Source of the DNA: Candidatus Gastranaerophilales bacterium
GTDB lineage: Bacteria > Bacillota > Clostridia > Lachnospirales > Lachnospiraceae
Length of the DNA: 33,549 nucleotides
Assembly (NCBI GenBank): GCA_023663225.1
Contig: JAMPHU010000032.1
Location: 1-33,549, forward strand
Direction: 5' to 3'
Shown here: positions 9,223 through 16,731 of the stretch, one piece after another
How the letters are laid out: every line of letters begins with the position of its first letter
Position numbering within the stretch: the first letter of the stretch is position 1
The notes under the pieces: generated by a model
What the model was told of the DNA's origin: nothing
Database searches by the model: none
The model's input: only the letters and a program-made list of their open reading frames with translations
Translations under genes and position numbers: made by a program

Positions 9223-9265
9223 GGGGTGTATGGCCGCCCCCTCATGCCGCAGCTTGGCCTCGCAC

Positions 9266-10435
9266 TTAAGTTTCTTCACTCAGCCATCTTGCAATGTCAC
9301 ATATGGCAATTCCTTGATAGTCATAGTTTTCGTGTCGAGTTCTCGCAAGAATCATTTTGGGGTATGCGTCTTTGATTGCCAGAAGCGGAGAATACTCCCG
9401 TTCAAAAGTCGATGGATCCGAGATATTATCGCTTACCTGGATATAGAGCTTCTCGGTCTGGCGTATCGCCACAAAATCTATTTCCTTTTTATACAGTTTG
9501 CCCACATACACTTCATATCCTCTCCGAAGCAGCTCTATATAAACCATATTTTCGTACATCCGTCCAAAATCCATGTTTCGAGTGCCATTTACAGCGTAAC
9601 GAAAAGCGGTATCACATAAATAATATTTGGGATTGCTTTGCAGATATTTTTTCCCTTTGAGGTCATATCTCTTTGCCTCATAAAATAAGAAGGAACGTTT
9701 CAGATACTCCATATATTTTGATACAGTTTTCCTTGTGATTTTGATGTTATCACTGTGGAATATACCGCTGATGTTATTGGGGGATAGCAGATTTGATATA
9801 TTGTCCACCATGAATTCTGTTATACGCAAAAACTCTTCTTTGTTTCTAATAGTATATTTCTGTACCAAATCACGTAAAAAAATGGTTCTATAAACATCAT
9901 TCACATATTCATAACGCTCCTTTTCACCTGAATATACGTAGCTGCCAGGCATTCCACCTACCTTCACATAAGAATCGAAGTCCTCCTGCAAATCAGCGTT
10001 ACTTCCCCAATATGCTCTGTATTCTGCAAAGGAAAAAGGAAAAACCTGTACCTCCATTGTCCTTCCTGTAAAAAGTGTTGCCAAATCAGAACTGAGCAGG
10101 AATGCATTGGAACCAGTCAGGTAAATATCATAGATTCTCTTAGCGTGAAGGCTGTTAATTGCCTTCTCAAAAGAAGTGCAGAGCTGTACTTCGTCAATCA
10201 TCAGTACATTATGTCTGCCCTTTATGCAATGTTTCACAGCATAGGCATGAAGTTTTCTGTAATCCAGAAGTTCTTCGTAGTCTAGCTCCTGCAAGTTGAT
10301 CACAACAAGATTGATGTTCGGTTCTGTCTTTGTAAGATACTCCGCATATTCCTCCAACAGCACAGATTTTCCACAATGTCTGATTCCAGTGATAATTTTG
10401 ATGTCAGATGTATGATAGCATATTATTACCGAAAG
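9266..10435 (-). pseudogene. AAA ATPase with DUF4143, start region lost
   Basis: Open frame of 389 codons with no normal start. From the stop codon at 10436-10438 it reads through the Walker A motif GIRHCGKS, then Walker B (VLMIDEVQ), YLTGSN, FPFSFAEY and a C-terminal DUF4143 half with KKEIDFVAIR. The family usually has 15-25 more residues before Walker A beginning with Met. Here only about eight plausible ones remain (TSDIKII), and no ATG, GTG or TTG precedes Walker A in frame. The first usable start (GTG 10363) falls after the P-loop, so a product would lack ATP binding. The break coincides with an inverted repeat at 10425-10461. Such ATPases are common accessory genes of unclear role. Confidence 0.7.
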
Positions 10436-10461
10436 TCAAATTTTTTTCACTTTTCGGTAAT
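10425..10461. repeat. Inverted repeat at the broken end of the ATPase gene
   Basis: Arms ATTACCGAAAGT (10425-10436) and ACTTTTCGGTAAT (10449-10461) pair with one bulged base around a T-rich 12-base loop. It lies exactly where the ATPase frame loses homology, so it may be a scar of an insertion or a terminator. Confidence 0.6.
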
Positions 10462-10514
10462 AGAAATTTTGAGCAGATGCTTGTACCCTTTGAATGGTGT
10501 ACATGATAGCTGGT

Positions 10515-10602
10515 TTATGATATAGAGCATACGCTTTCTTTAGAGGATGTACTTAACGACATGTTAATGATTTGCCAAAAGAACGGAGGAATATTAGCAT
10601 GA
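10515..10602 (+). repeat. Detached 3' end of a DUF3791-type gene (repeat of 13552-13639)
   Basis: 88 bases match the end of the intact DUF3791-type gene at 85 positions, up to and including the overlapping start of the next gene. There is no upstream gene body, so it is a fragment. The remaining sequence between 10436 and 10631 shows no gene. Confidence 0.85.
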
Positions 10603-10622
10603 TATTATATTATGCTAATATT
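10590..10622. repeat. Perfect 11-bp inverted repeat at fragment junction
   Basis: AATATTAGCAT (10590-10600) and ATGCTAATATT (10612-10622) are perfect complements around an 11-base AT loop. The left arm belongs to the duplicated DUF3791 fragment, the right arm is new sequence just past the araC-type gene end. It may act as a terminator for that gene or mark a recombination junction. Confidence 0.6.
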
Positions 10623-10631
10623 GATATTCAG

Positions 10632-11504
10632 TCATAGGTTATCTTTCCGATACTCTGACGGACTTTTTCCGCACCATTTCCGAAACGCTTCGGCGTAATA
10701 GCTGCTGCCGCTAAAACCTACGGCACCTGCAATCTCTGTTATCGTCATGTCGGTATTTTTCAAAAGAATCATGCTTTTATCAAGCCGATACTGCGTCAGA
10801 TAGACATTCGGCGTCTGTCCGATGTATTTTGCAAACAGCTTGCAGCACTTGCTCTGCCCGACAGTGCCCGAAGCTGCAATGTCGGCAAGTGAAATTTTTA
10901 TATTGTAATTCTGTTGAATGAACCCAATCATATTTTTCAGTATGGTAAGGTCTGTATTCTGTACTTTTGGACGGTTTTCAGGGGCAATGTTTTCGTAAAG
11001 ATAGATCCATATGCTCAAAAACAGGCTTTGTATCTTTAGCGGAGCAGATTTTTCATCTTTTACGGCATACATTGTTTTAATGATCTTATATATTTCACTT
11101 TGCCATAAAACATTGGCGTTTAGCTTGATAAACGCAGCATTTCGGTTATGCAATACCGGCAAGATAAAATCCCGTTCATAAGCAGAGGTGGCGCACAGCA
11201 TGAGAGGGTGCAGCAAAATACAAATAAAATTACATTCTTTATGCTCCGCCGAAAAACCGAAATGGAACTGTCTTGAATTTACGATAATTCCCTCATTTTC
11301 TTTCAGTACAATTATTTCACCGTTTATATTATATTGCATCCTGCCTGATAGAACAGCGATAAGCTCTATATCGTCGTGCCAGTGCGTAGGAGCCGCATAA
11401 TTGGGATATTCCGAGAGCTTGCCGCTTCGTATATAGATGGGATAATCCGCATAATCATACCGGATCTTTTCGGAACGGTCATCTTTCAATTCCATTACAA
11501 CCAT
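10632..11504 (-). CDS. AraC-family transcriptional regulator
   Basis: 290 residues. The N-terminal half is a cupin-like sensor (THWHDDIELIAVLSG, then NEGIIVNSRQFHFGF), and the C-terminal ~100 residues hold the two AraC helix-turn-helix units, including ISLADIAASGTVGQSKCCKLF and the signature ITEIAGAVGFSGSSYYAEAF. Start at 11504 has GAGG eight bases upstream. It faces away from the acetyltransferase gene at 11713, so that gene is its probable target; the ligand is likely a sugar or small metabolite, by family inference. Confidence 0.93.
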   Translation of the reverse strand: MVVMELKDDRSEKIRYDYADYPIYIRSGKLSEYPNYAAPTHWHDDIELIAVLSGRMQYNINGEIIVLKENEGIIVNSRQFHFGFSAEHKECNFICILLHPLMLCATSAYERDFILPVLHNRNAAFIKLNANVLWQSEIYKIIKTMYAVKDEKSAPLKIQSLFLSIWIYLYENIAPENRPKVQNTDLTILKNMIGFIQQNYNIKISLADIAASGTVGQSKCCKLFAKYIGQTPNVYLTQYRLDKSMILLKNTDMTITEIAGAVGFSGSSYYAEAFRKWCGKSPSEYRKDNL

Positions 11505-11572
11505 AGTGTAAACCTCGCAGGATTTTTATAAAATAAAGTAGTATATAGATAGAAATGCTTTGAATTTTACGA

Positions 11573-11697
11573 TATAATTATAAATATAAAAACTTGTTTG
11601 TCAAGCGCTTCAGACGCATTTATGCTCGGAATGTTGAAGATTGCAGTCTTTGTTTTAAAGCTCTCAGTGCTTACCGTTGGGTTAAAAATCTTACCGT
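11573..11697 (+). promoter_or_regulatory. Candidate promoter and AraC-type direct repeats before the acetyltransferase
   Basis: TATAAT at 11573-11578 with a weak TAGAAA box 17 bases upstream could start the acetyltransferase transcript. Downstream, CTTACCGT occurs twice (11670-11677 and 11690-11697), 20 bases apart, about two helix turns, as seen at AraC-family sites. Both calls are tentative. Confidence 0.3.
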
Positions 11698-11712
11698 AAA
11701 GGAGAATGTAGA

Positions 11713-12327
11713 ATGAGTACTATGAAAGACAGGATGCACACCGGAGAAATTTATTTTCCGGGGGATGAGGAAATTATGAGGTGGCAGACGAAATGTCTTG
11801 ACCGTCTTTATGAGTTTAATATGACTCGCCCGACAGAGGGAGAAAAGCGTCAGGCGATGCTGAAAGAGATGTTTGCCGAGATAGGAGACGGCTGCTACAT
11901 CGAACCTCCCTTCCATTCCAATTTAGGCGGCGCTCATGTTCATTTTGGTAAAAATGTATATGCAAATTTCAACCTCACCTGTGTGGACGACACGCACATC
12001 TATGTGGGCGATTACACAATGTTCGGCCCAAATGTTATCGTTGCTACGGCAGGACATCCGATTTTGCCGGAATTGCGTGAAAAAGGCTATCAGTATAATA
12101 TGCCTGTCTATATCGGTAAAAACTGCTGGATCGGTGCGGGGGCAATTATTCTGCCCGGCATTACAATCGGAGACAATGTGGTGGTCGGCGCAGGCAGCGT
12201 AGTGACAAAGGATTTACCGTCCAATGTGGTAGCTGTCGGAAACCCGTGCAGAGTTTTGCGAGAAGTGAACGAGCATGACAGGGAGTATTATTTCAAGGAC
12301 AGAAAGATTGAGTGGGATAAGCTGTAA
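11713..12327 (+). CDS. maa: Maltose/galactoside O-acetyltransferase (LbetaH family)
   Basis: 204 residues, the normal length of Maa/LacA enzymes. The N-terminal Mac helical region (to about residue 55) is followed by left-handed beta-helix hexapeptide repeats (HVHFGKNVYANFN, THIYVGDYTMFGPNV, IGKNCWIGAGAIILPGITIG). ATAGHP contains the catalytic histidine. It transfers acetyl from acetyl-CoA to a sugar hydroxyl. AAAGGAG lies nine bases before the ATG. The exact sugar cannot be told from sequence. Regulated, probably, by the divergent AraC gene. Confidence 0.9.
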   Translation: MSTMKDRMHTGEIYFPGDEEIMRWQTKCLDRLYEFNMTRPTEGEKRQAMLKEMFAEIGDGCYIEPPFHSNLGGAHVHFGKNVYANFNLTCVDDTHIYVGDYTMFGPNVIVATAGHPILPELREKGYQYNMPVYIGKNCWIGAGAIILPGITIGDNVVVGAGSVVTKDLPSNVVAVGNPCRVLREVNEHDREYYFKDRKIEWDKL

Positions 12328-12329
12328 TT

Positions 12330-12428
12330 TTATTCTTTTTTTGCAAATTTATCAACCATTTTGTCCACCCAAAAAGTGATAAAAAAATCAGCAATTTCAG
12401 CAATCGTATTTACCACAAAATCAACCAT
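12330..12428 (-). CDS. 32-residue membrane-associated small peptide
   Basis: A short gene not usually called: ATG at 12428, GGAGG eight bases upstream, 32 codons to TAA. The peptide starts MVDFVVNTIAEIADFF and ends with KMVDKFAKKE, giving one amphipathic/hydrophobic helix with a lysine-rich tail. I recall peptides of this pattern near regulators and transporters in Clostridia, but no function is known to me. It converges on maa, three bases from that stop. The strong ribosome binding site and clean helix argue that it is real. Confidence 0.65.
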   Translation of the reverse strand: MVDFVVNTIAEIADFFITFWVDKMVDKFAKKE

Positions 12429-12503
12429 ATAAAATTCCTCCAACTACCGATTGATTGGATTGTTCAACACTTTCATCTTATCACAAAAGCGCAAACAATT
12501 CCA

Positions 12504-12518
12504 TTAAGTTTTACTTAA
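12504..12518. promoter_or_regulatory. Palindrome upstream of the small peptide gene
   Basis: TTAAGT-TTT-ACTTAA is a perfect six-base-arm palindrome about 75 bases before the small peptide start, in the right place for an operator. No regulator is known. Confidence 0.3.
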
Positions 12519-12573
12519 AAATTTCCTATGAAAATTCTCTCACATCTATTTGCAGTCCCTACGCCCGTCCCGA

Positions 12574-12688
12574 CATCTGAGTGGAGAGCAGTTTTTCTGT
12601 CTTGTGGAGGTTGGTGCGTTTTCTTATCCGCACGATTAGAAAACCCTCCAACCGCAACTCGACAGAAAAACCGCTCTCCACTCAGATG
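12574..12688. repeat. Long hairpin inside repeat copy 1
   Basis: Arms 12574-12601 and 12661-12688 form a 28-bp stem with one mismatch. The 59-base interior continues as an imperfect stem (TTGTGG with CCGCAA, TTGG with CCAA, GTTTTCT with AGAAAAC) closing on a 13-base loop. Confidence 0.85.
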
Positions 12689-12723
12689 GACTACCAGTGG
12701 GGATCCCCTGTCTATCTCCCACC

Positions 12724-12752
12724 TTGCTTTTTCCCCCGTTCTATAGTATACT
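12724..12752 (+). promoter_or_regulatory. Duplicated sigma-A-type promoter
   Basis: TTGCTT, 17-base spacer, TATACT: identical elements to the thrC promoter. It could drive the hypothetical gene at 12979. Confidence 0.6.
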
Positions 12753-12834
12753 GTAAACGAATTTTTGACATGGAGGAAGAACCGGTTCTAGACAAGAAAT
12801 ATGATATTGTGGTGGGCTGGTTGCAGATGATGAC

Positions 12835-12894
12835 ATGACGAGACAGTATTTTTTTATACAGAAAAAGCAGTTTGACTTTTAAGGAAAGTTGGTT
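12835..12894 (+). repeat. Degenerate copy of the small-gene 3' half (repeat of 13696-13756)
   Basis: About 60 bases match the second half of the 42-residue gene at 13636, with one deleted base and a few substitutions, so it is no longer in frame. With the fragment at 10515-10602 it looks like the other half of a split second copy of the cassette. Confidence 0.75.
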
Positions 12895-12978
12895 TGGTAC
12901 AATGATCTTATTCAAGACATAAAACGGCCGAATGGCCATCTTATACTCTAATCAGAATTGCGATAAGGAGATACGAAC

Positions 12979-13359
12979 ATGGAATATAAGTACATGAGAA
13001 TACAGGGTAGAGAGAACTCCTATATTACCAAGTATCCTAAGGGAATATTCAGCCTTTGTTGGAATCTGATAAGAGATGGGCAATTGACCGAGGAAGAAAA
13101 AGAACAGTTTTTATCTATTGATGACTGGTTCAAGGATCATCTCCCTGAACCAGAACCTTGTAAAAACCATGAAAAGGTCATTACATTTTTTAAGTGCGAA
13201 AGTACCTCGGAAATGGTTGAAAAACTAAAACCCGCTATTGCACTTTTAGACAGGCATCAAAAGCCTTATGATGTGGTTTACACAAATTTTGTGGGAACTA
13301 TTTGTTATGAAGACGACTGGCAGATTGCTGTTTGGGTTGAAAATGGGAAAATGGTATAA
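12979..13359 (+). CDS. Hypothetical protein, 126 residues
   Basis: Intact gene with AAGGAGAT before the ATG. Soluble and acidic/aromatic, with YITKYPKGIFSLCWNLIRDG, EEEKEQFLSIDDWFKDHLPEPE and a C-terminal PYDVVYTNFVGTICYEDDW. I do not recognise a named family. The single-domain look, cassette setting and possible service by the duplicated promoter upstream are all that can be said. Function unknown. Confidence 0.75.
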   Translation: MEYKYMRIQGRENSYITKYPKGIFSLCWNLIRDGQLTEEEKEQFLSIDDWFKDHLPEPEPCKNHEKVITFFKCESTSEMVEKLKPAIALLDRHQKPYDVVYTNFVGTICYEDDWQIAVWVENGKMV

Positions 13360-13417
13360 TGAGATGGATTGGCAAAATGGTTAGCGGCACATGTATGAAA
13401 AAGGGAAGGGAAATATT

Positions 13418-13639
13418 ATGAGCGAGGAAAGGAAACAAATAAACTATACGGTTGTCTGTGTCAGTGAATTTGCTCGTAAACACAATTTATCAATGAAAGA
13501 AGCATTTCAGTTCCTTTTTGAACATAAAGTGATAGAATTCTTAAAAGAAAATTATGATATAGAGCATACGCTTTCTTTAGAGGATGTACTTAGTGATATG
13601 TTAATGATTTGCCAAAAGAACGGAGGAATATTAGCATGA
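13418..13639 (+). CDS. DUF3791-type small protein
   Basis: 73 residues from MSEERKQINYTVVC, with AAGGGAAGGG upstream of ATG 13418. Helical, with EFARKHNLSMKEAFQFLFEH and a C-terminal MLMICQKNGGILA, a pattern I associate with DUF3791. In other Firmicutes such genes tend to sit beside DUF3990 genes in cassettes that look like toxin-antitoxin or signalling modules; that association is from memory. The stop overlaps the next gene's start (ATGA). No DUF3990 gene is found here. Confidence 0.7.
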   Translation: MSEERKQINYTVVCVSEFARKHNLSMKEAFQFLFEHKVIEFLKENYDIEHTLSLEDVLSDMLMICQKNGGILA

Positions 13640-13764
13640 ATCAAAATGAGTTGATTTCTATGCAGGTTTTACTGAATGGAATGACATTCCGTGAGATGAC
13701 GAGACAGTATTCTTTTCATACAGAAAAAGCAGTTCGGCTTTTAAGGAAAGTTGGTGTGTTATAA
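13636..13764 (+). CDS. 42-residue small protein coupled to the DUF3791-type gene
   Basis: Starts within the preceding stop (ATGA at 13636-13639), using CGGAGGAA 8-14 bases upstream. Sequence MNQNELISMQVLLNGMTFRE...VRLLRKVGVL is short and helical, resembling a DNA-binding or adaptor helix pair. Its 3' half is repeated at 12835-12894. Its stop overlaps the next start by one base (TAATG), giving a three-gene coupled array. Confidence 0.6.
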   Translation: MNQNELISMQVLLNGMTFREMTRQYSFHTEKAVRLLRKVGVL

Positions 13765-13923
13765 TGACAAAACAGGAGCAGTTAATAGAATATAATATTC
13801 AAGAAGCTTTTTGATAAGCTGCTGGATATTGAGACGGGATTATATTTGGAAAGCTCTGCATATATATATGGAATTTTTCAAGATGAGAAAAATTTTGGGA
13901 ATTTAATCCAAGCGGAAATATGA
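13764..13923 (+). pseudogene. Frameshifted small cassette gene
   Basis: ATG at 13764 gives MTKQEQLIEYNIQEAF then TGA at 13812. Removing one T in the run at 13808-13812 joins it to FDKLLDIETGLYLESSAYIY and on to TGA at 13921. The second part (ETGLY, then a tyrosine-rich stretch) resembles small DUF3791-linked proteins. Relative to those, about 25 residues also seem missing between the two halves. Third gene of the cassette, now inactive. Confidence 0.6.
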
Positions 13924-14001
13924 TAAGGACAATTAACAGTTAAACAGCAGACGGCGTATCGTTATGATATAAAATATAGATGGGTTAAGGGAGGGGAAAA
14001 G

Positions 14002-14985
14002 ATGGATGACGCTGCAAAGCGCAGGCTGAAAGAAGCCGCGCAGAGGACGGGTGCGCAGGAGTTTGCCGCGGGGAAACACCTGCTGGAAGAAGGGCGGTAT
14101 GCCTATGCGTGGTACAGGTTGAATCATGTATATGACTTTTATACAAAAGAAGTGCCCTTCCCAGAATTGGAATCGCTGCTAGCGAAGTGCGAGGAGGGCA
14201 TGGGGTGGCCCCGCAGGGAGCCGGAACTGGTGGAACTGTTCAAGCGGTATCTGGGATGTCCGTTTCGACTCTTTACGCCACAACCTGACCCGCATAAACA
14301 TATGGAAGCCTACAAGCGGGCGTGGAAGACGGGGAAAACCCATGGCTTTGTGCCAGTCTTTATTTCCGTGAACGGAACAGAACATTTGTTGCAGATGTTG
14401 GTTGACAACGCGGATCCAAAGGCGGGCGATATCAGAAATTTTTCGCCGGAGCGCGTGGCGGCTTACCGAAAGAGCCTGTTGGAAACGCCCCTGCCGGACG
14501 CGGAGGAGATCTTAAAGAAAGCCGCCGTGAAAATGAATCTGCATGAGGAGGCAAAAGAGTTTGGCGTCATGGAGGCAGGGGAAAGCGAACACAACGTGTT
14601 CTGGTCTCTGTTTGGTTTCGGCTCCAATGAGTTTAGTGAAACTCCGCCTACCAAGCAGGTCATGCTGGCAAAGATCCCCGTGCAGAATCCGTGGGAGGTA
14701 TTCGCGTGGCTGCCAATGGGCAACTGGAACTGCGCCCCCGGGCCGCTGGAGATGATGGCGGTGGCAAAGAGCTGGTATGAGCGCTTTGGGGTTGTCCCGG
14801 CAGCAGTCAGCGGCGATGAGGTGGAGTTTTATATGGATATCCCGGCGGGGCGGGGACGCACTAAGGCGGAACTGGAGGCGCTGGCCTTTGAACACCTCGC
14901 CTTTGCGCCGGATACGTGGGAAGGCTGCGTGATTGATACGAGCTGCTTGAAGAAATGTCGGTATTGGTATTTTTGGTGGGATTGA
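14002..14985 (+). CDS. DUF4253-domain protein
   Basis: 327 residues with GGGAGGGG upstream of the ATG. The C-terminal ~110 residues carry the DUF4253 pattern: IPVQNPWEVFAWLPMGNWN, then PGPLEMMAVAKSWYERFG and GDEVEFYMDIPAGR. The N-terminal part is helical, with HLLEEGRYAYAWYRLNHVYD resembling a repeat-type helix pair. DUF4253 is found in stress- and immunity-associated contexts but has no firm function. It sits at the end of the segment between the two 225-bp repeats. Confidence 0.8.
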   Translation: MDDAAKRRLKEAAQRTGAQEFAAGKHLLEEGRYAYAWYRLNHVYDFYTKEVPFPELESLLAKCEEGMGWPRREPELVELFKRYLGCPFRLFTPQPDPHKHMEAYKRAWKTGKTHGFVPVFISVNGTEHLLQMLVDNADPKAGDIRNFSPERVAAYRKSLLETPLPDAEEILKKAAVKMNLHEEAKEFGVMEAGESEHNVFWSLFGFGSNEFSETPPTKQVMLAKIPVQNPWEVFAWLPMGNWNCAPGPLEMMAVAKSWYERFGVVPAAVSGDEVEFYMDIPAGRGRTKAELEALAFEHLAFAPDTWEGCVIDTSCLKKCRYWYFWWD

Positions 14986-15016
14986 ATTGTTACTACCATC
15001 CCTACGACCGTCCCGA

Positions 15017-15131
15017 CATCTGAGCGGAGAGCGGTTTTTTTGTCTTGTGGAGGTTGGTGCGTTTTCTTATCCGCACGATTAGAAAACCCTCCAACCGCAA
15101 CTCGACAGAAAAACCGCTCTCCACTCAGATG
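15017..15131. repeat. Long hairpin upstream of the thrC promoter
   Basis: Arms 15017-15044 and 15104-15131, 28 bp with one C-A mismatch and one G-T wobble. It lies before the promoter, so it is not a thrC leader attenuator; it could end transcription from the DUF4253 gene or be a dispersed element. Confidence 0.85.
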
Positions 15132-15166
15132 GACTACCGGCAGGGATCCCCCGTCTATCTCCCACC

Positions 15167-15195
15167 TTGCTTTTTCCCCCATTCTATAGTATACT
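15167..15195 (+). promoter_or_regulatory. thrC promoter
   Basis: TTGCTT (15167-15172), 17 bases, TATACT (15190-15195). The predicted start near 15202 leaves a leader of only ~25 bases, too short for a T-box or riboswitch. Confidence 0.7.
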
Positions 15196-15226
15196 GTAAA
15201 CGAATTTTTGACATGGAGGAAGAGAC

Positions 15227-16714
15227 ATGGAAGTATTATATAACAGTACGAGAAGCAAAGGCGAGCCGGTGCGGGCGTCCCAGGCGATCCTAAAGGGATT
15301 GTCGGAGGATGGCGGTCTGTTTGTGCCGGATCATATTCCAGCCTTGGACAAGACGTTGAAGGAGCTGTCTGCCATGAATTATAAGCAGGTGGCTTATGAA
15401 GTGATGAAGCTTTTTCTGACGGATTTCACGGAGGAGGAGCTGAAAGGCTGTATTGATCGAGCCTATGATGAGAAATTTGACACGGAAGAGATCGCGCCTT
15501 TGGCGGAAGTTCAGGAGGCTTATTACCTGGAGCTGTTTCACGGGGCGACCATTGCCTTTAAGGATATGGCGTTGTCCATATTGCCTCATCTTTTGACGGT
15601 CTCCGCGCGTAAGAACCACACGAAGAATGAGATCGTGATTCTCACCGCCACCTCGGGGGATACCGGCAAGGCGGCGCTCGCAGGTTTTGCGGGGGTAGAG
15701 GGAACCAGAATCATCGTTTTTTATCCCAAGGACGGCGTCAGTCCTATCCAGGAAAAGCAGATGGTGACGCAGAAGGGGGACAATACCCTTGTGGTGGGGA
15801 TTCACGGCAATTTTGACGACGCGCAGACGGGCGTGAAGAAGCTTTTTTCGGATCAGGAATTTGCAAGGGAGCTGGCGTGCAAGGGTTTCCAGTTTTCCTC
15901 CGCCAATTCTATCAATATCGGCAGACTGGTGCCTCAGATCTGTTATTATGTGTATGCCTGCGCAAGGCTGTATACCGAAGGGCGGATCGCTGAAGACGAG
16001 AAGGTCAACGTGGTGGTGCCCACCGGTAATTTTGGCAATATTCTGGCGGCTTTTTATGCGAAGAATATGGGGTTGCCCATAGGCAGGCTGATCTGCGCCT
16101 CCAATGAGAATAAGGTGTTGTACGACTTTTTCCGCACGGGTGTCTACGATCGGAACAGGGAATTTGTACTCACTTCTTCGCCTTCCATGGATATTTTGAT
16201 CTCCAGCAACCTGGAGCGTTTGATCTACCGCATTGCCGGAGAGGATGCGGACAAGAATAAAGAACTGATGTCCGCTCTGCGCGACGGCGGACGGTATGAG
16301 ATCAGCCCCCAAATGCGGGAGGCATTGGAAGATTTTTATGGAAGTTATGCTGATGAACAGGAGACAAAGGCGGAGATCGCCAGACTCTATCAAGCGTGCG
16401 GTTATGTGATCGATACACACACCGCCGTGGCTTCCGCGGTTTACCGCAAATACGTGGAAGAGACAGGTGATCAGACCAAGACCGTGATCGCCTCCACAGC
16501 GAGTCCTTTTAAGTTTACCAGGAGCGTTATGAACGCCATAGATGAAAAGTACGACAAAATGGATGATTTTGCTTTGGTGGATGAGCTTTCCAAGATCTCC
16601 GGTGTGAAAGTGCCCGCGGCCATCGAGGAGATCCGCACAGCGCCCGTGGTACATGACCGTCAGTGCGAGGTGGACGGGATGAAGGACGTGGTGAGATCGT
16701 TCCTGGGTGTGTAG
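15227..16714 (+). CDS. thrC: Threonine synthase
   Basis: 495 residues. Converts O-phosphohomoserine to threonine using PLP. HGATIAFKDMALSILP contains the PLP lysine K112; TATSGDTGKAALAGF is the phosphate/PLP loop; VVPTGNFGNILAAF is the second PLP contact; the N-terminal YNSTRSK typifies the fungal/enterobacterial-type class of about this length. GGAGGAAGAG precedes the ATG. deoC follows after 17 bases, so both are likely in one transcript. No other threonine genes are nearby. Confidence 0.96.
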   Translation: MEVLYNSTRSKGEPVRASQAILKGLSEDGGLFVPDHIPALDKTLKELSAMNYKQVAYEVMKLFLTDFTEEELKGCIDRAYDEKFDTEEIAPLAEVQEAYYLELFHGATIAFKDMALSILPHLLTVSARKNHTKNEIVILTATSGDTGKAALAGFAGVEGTRIIVFYPKDGVSPIQEKQMVTQKGDNTLVVGIHGNFDDAQTGVKKLFSDQEFARELACKGFQFSSANSINIGRLVPQICYYVYACARLYTEGRIAEDEKVNVVVPTGNFGNILAAFYAKNMGLPIGRLICASNENKVLYDFFRTGVYDRNREFVLTSSPSMDILISSNLERLIYRIAGEDADKNKELMSALRDGGRYEISPQMREALEDFYGSYADEQETKAEIARLYQACGYVIDTHTAVASAVYRKYVEETGDQTKTVIASTASPFKFTRSVMNAIDEKYDKMDDFALVDELSKISGVKVPAAIEEIRTAPVVHDRQCEVDGMKDVVRSFLGV

Positions 16715-16731
16715 AAAAAAGCGAGGAAGAT

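Larger units (their letters stand above)
12556..12780. repeat. 225-bp direct repeat, copy 1 (duplicate of thrC upstream region)
   Basis: Matches 14999-15223 at a constant offset of 2443 bases with nine mismatches and no gaps (96%). It contains a long hairpin, a promoter and the thrC-type ribosome binding site, but after 12780 the sequence diverges and no thrC follows. The short reading frame beginning at the embedded ATG (MEEEPVLDKK...) stops after 22 codons. Confidence 0.95.
14999..15223. repeat. 225-bp direct repeat, copy 2 (thrC upstream region)
   Basis: Partner of 12556-12780 (96% identical). Recombination between the copies would remove exactly 2443 bases and leave thrC with an intact promoter. 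Confidence 0.95.

Noticed and set aside
9220-9245. GAGGGG/CCCCTC hairpin after the wall hydrolase as terminator
   Set aside because: Six-base stem without a T tract; too weak to list as a feature.
10632-12327. Insertion sequence carrying the AraC and acetyltransferase genes
   Set aside because: No transposase and no matching terminal repeats at both ends; only a rearrangement junction can be supported.
12581-12838. Open frame through the first long hairpin
   Set aside because: It reads through a stem-loop and a promoter repeated elsewhere, so the frame is incidental.
15017-15226. T-box or threonine attenuator in front of thrC
   Set aside because: The hairpin lies upstream of the promoter, no T-box consensus is visible, and the predicted leader is only ~25 bases.
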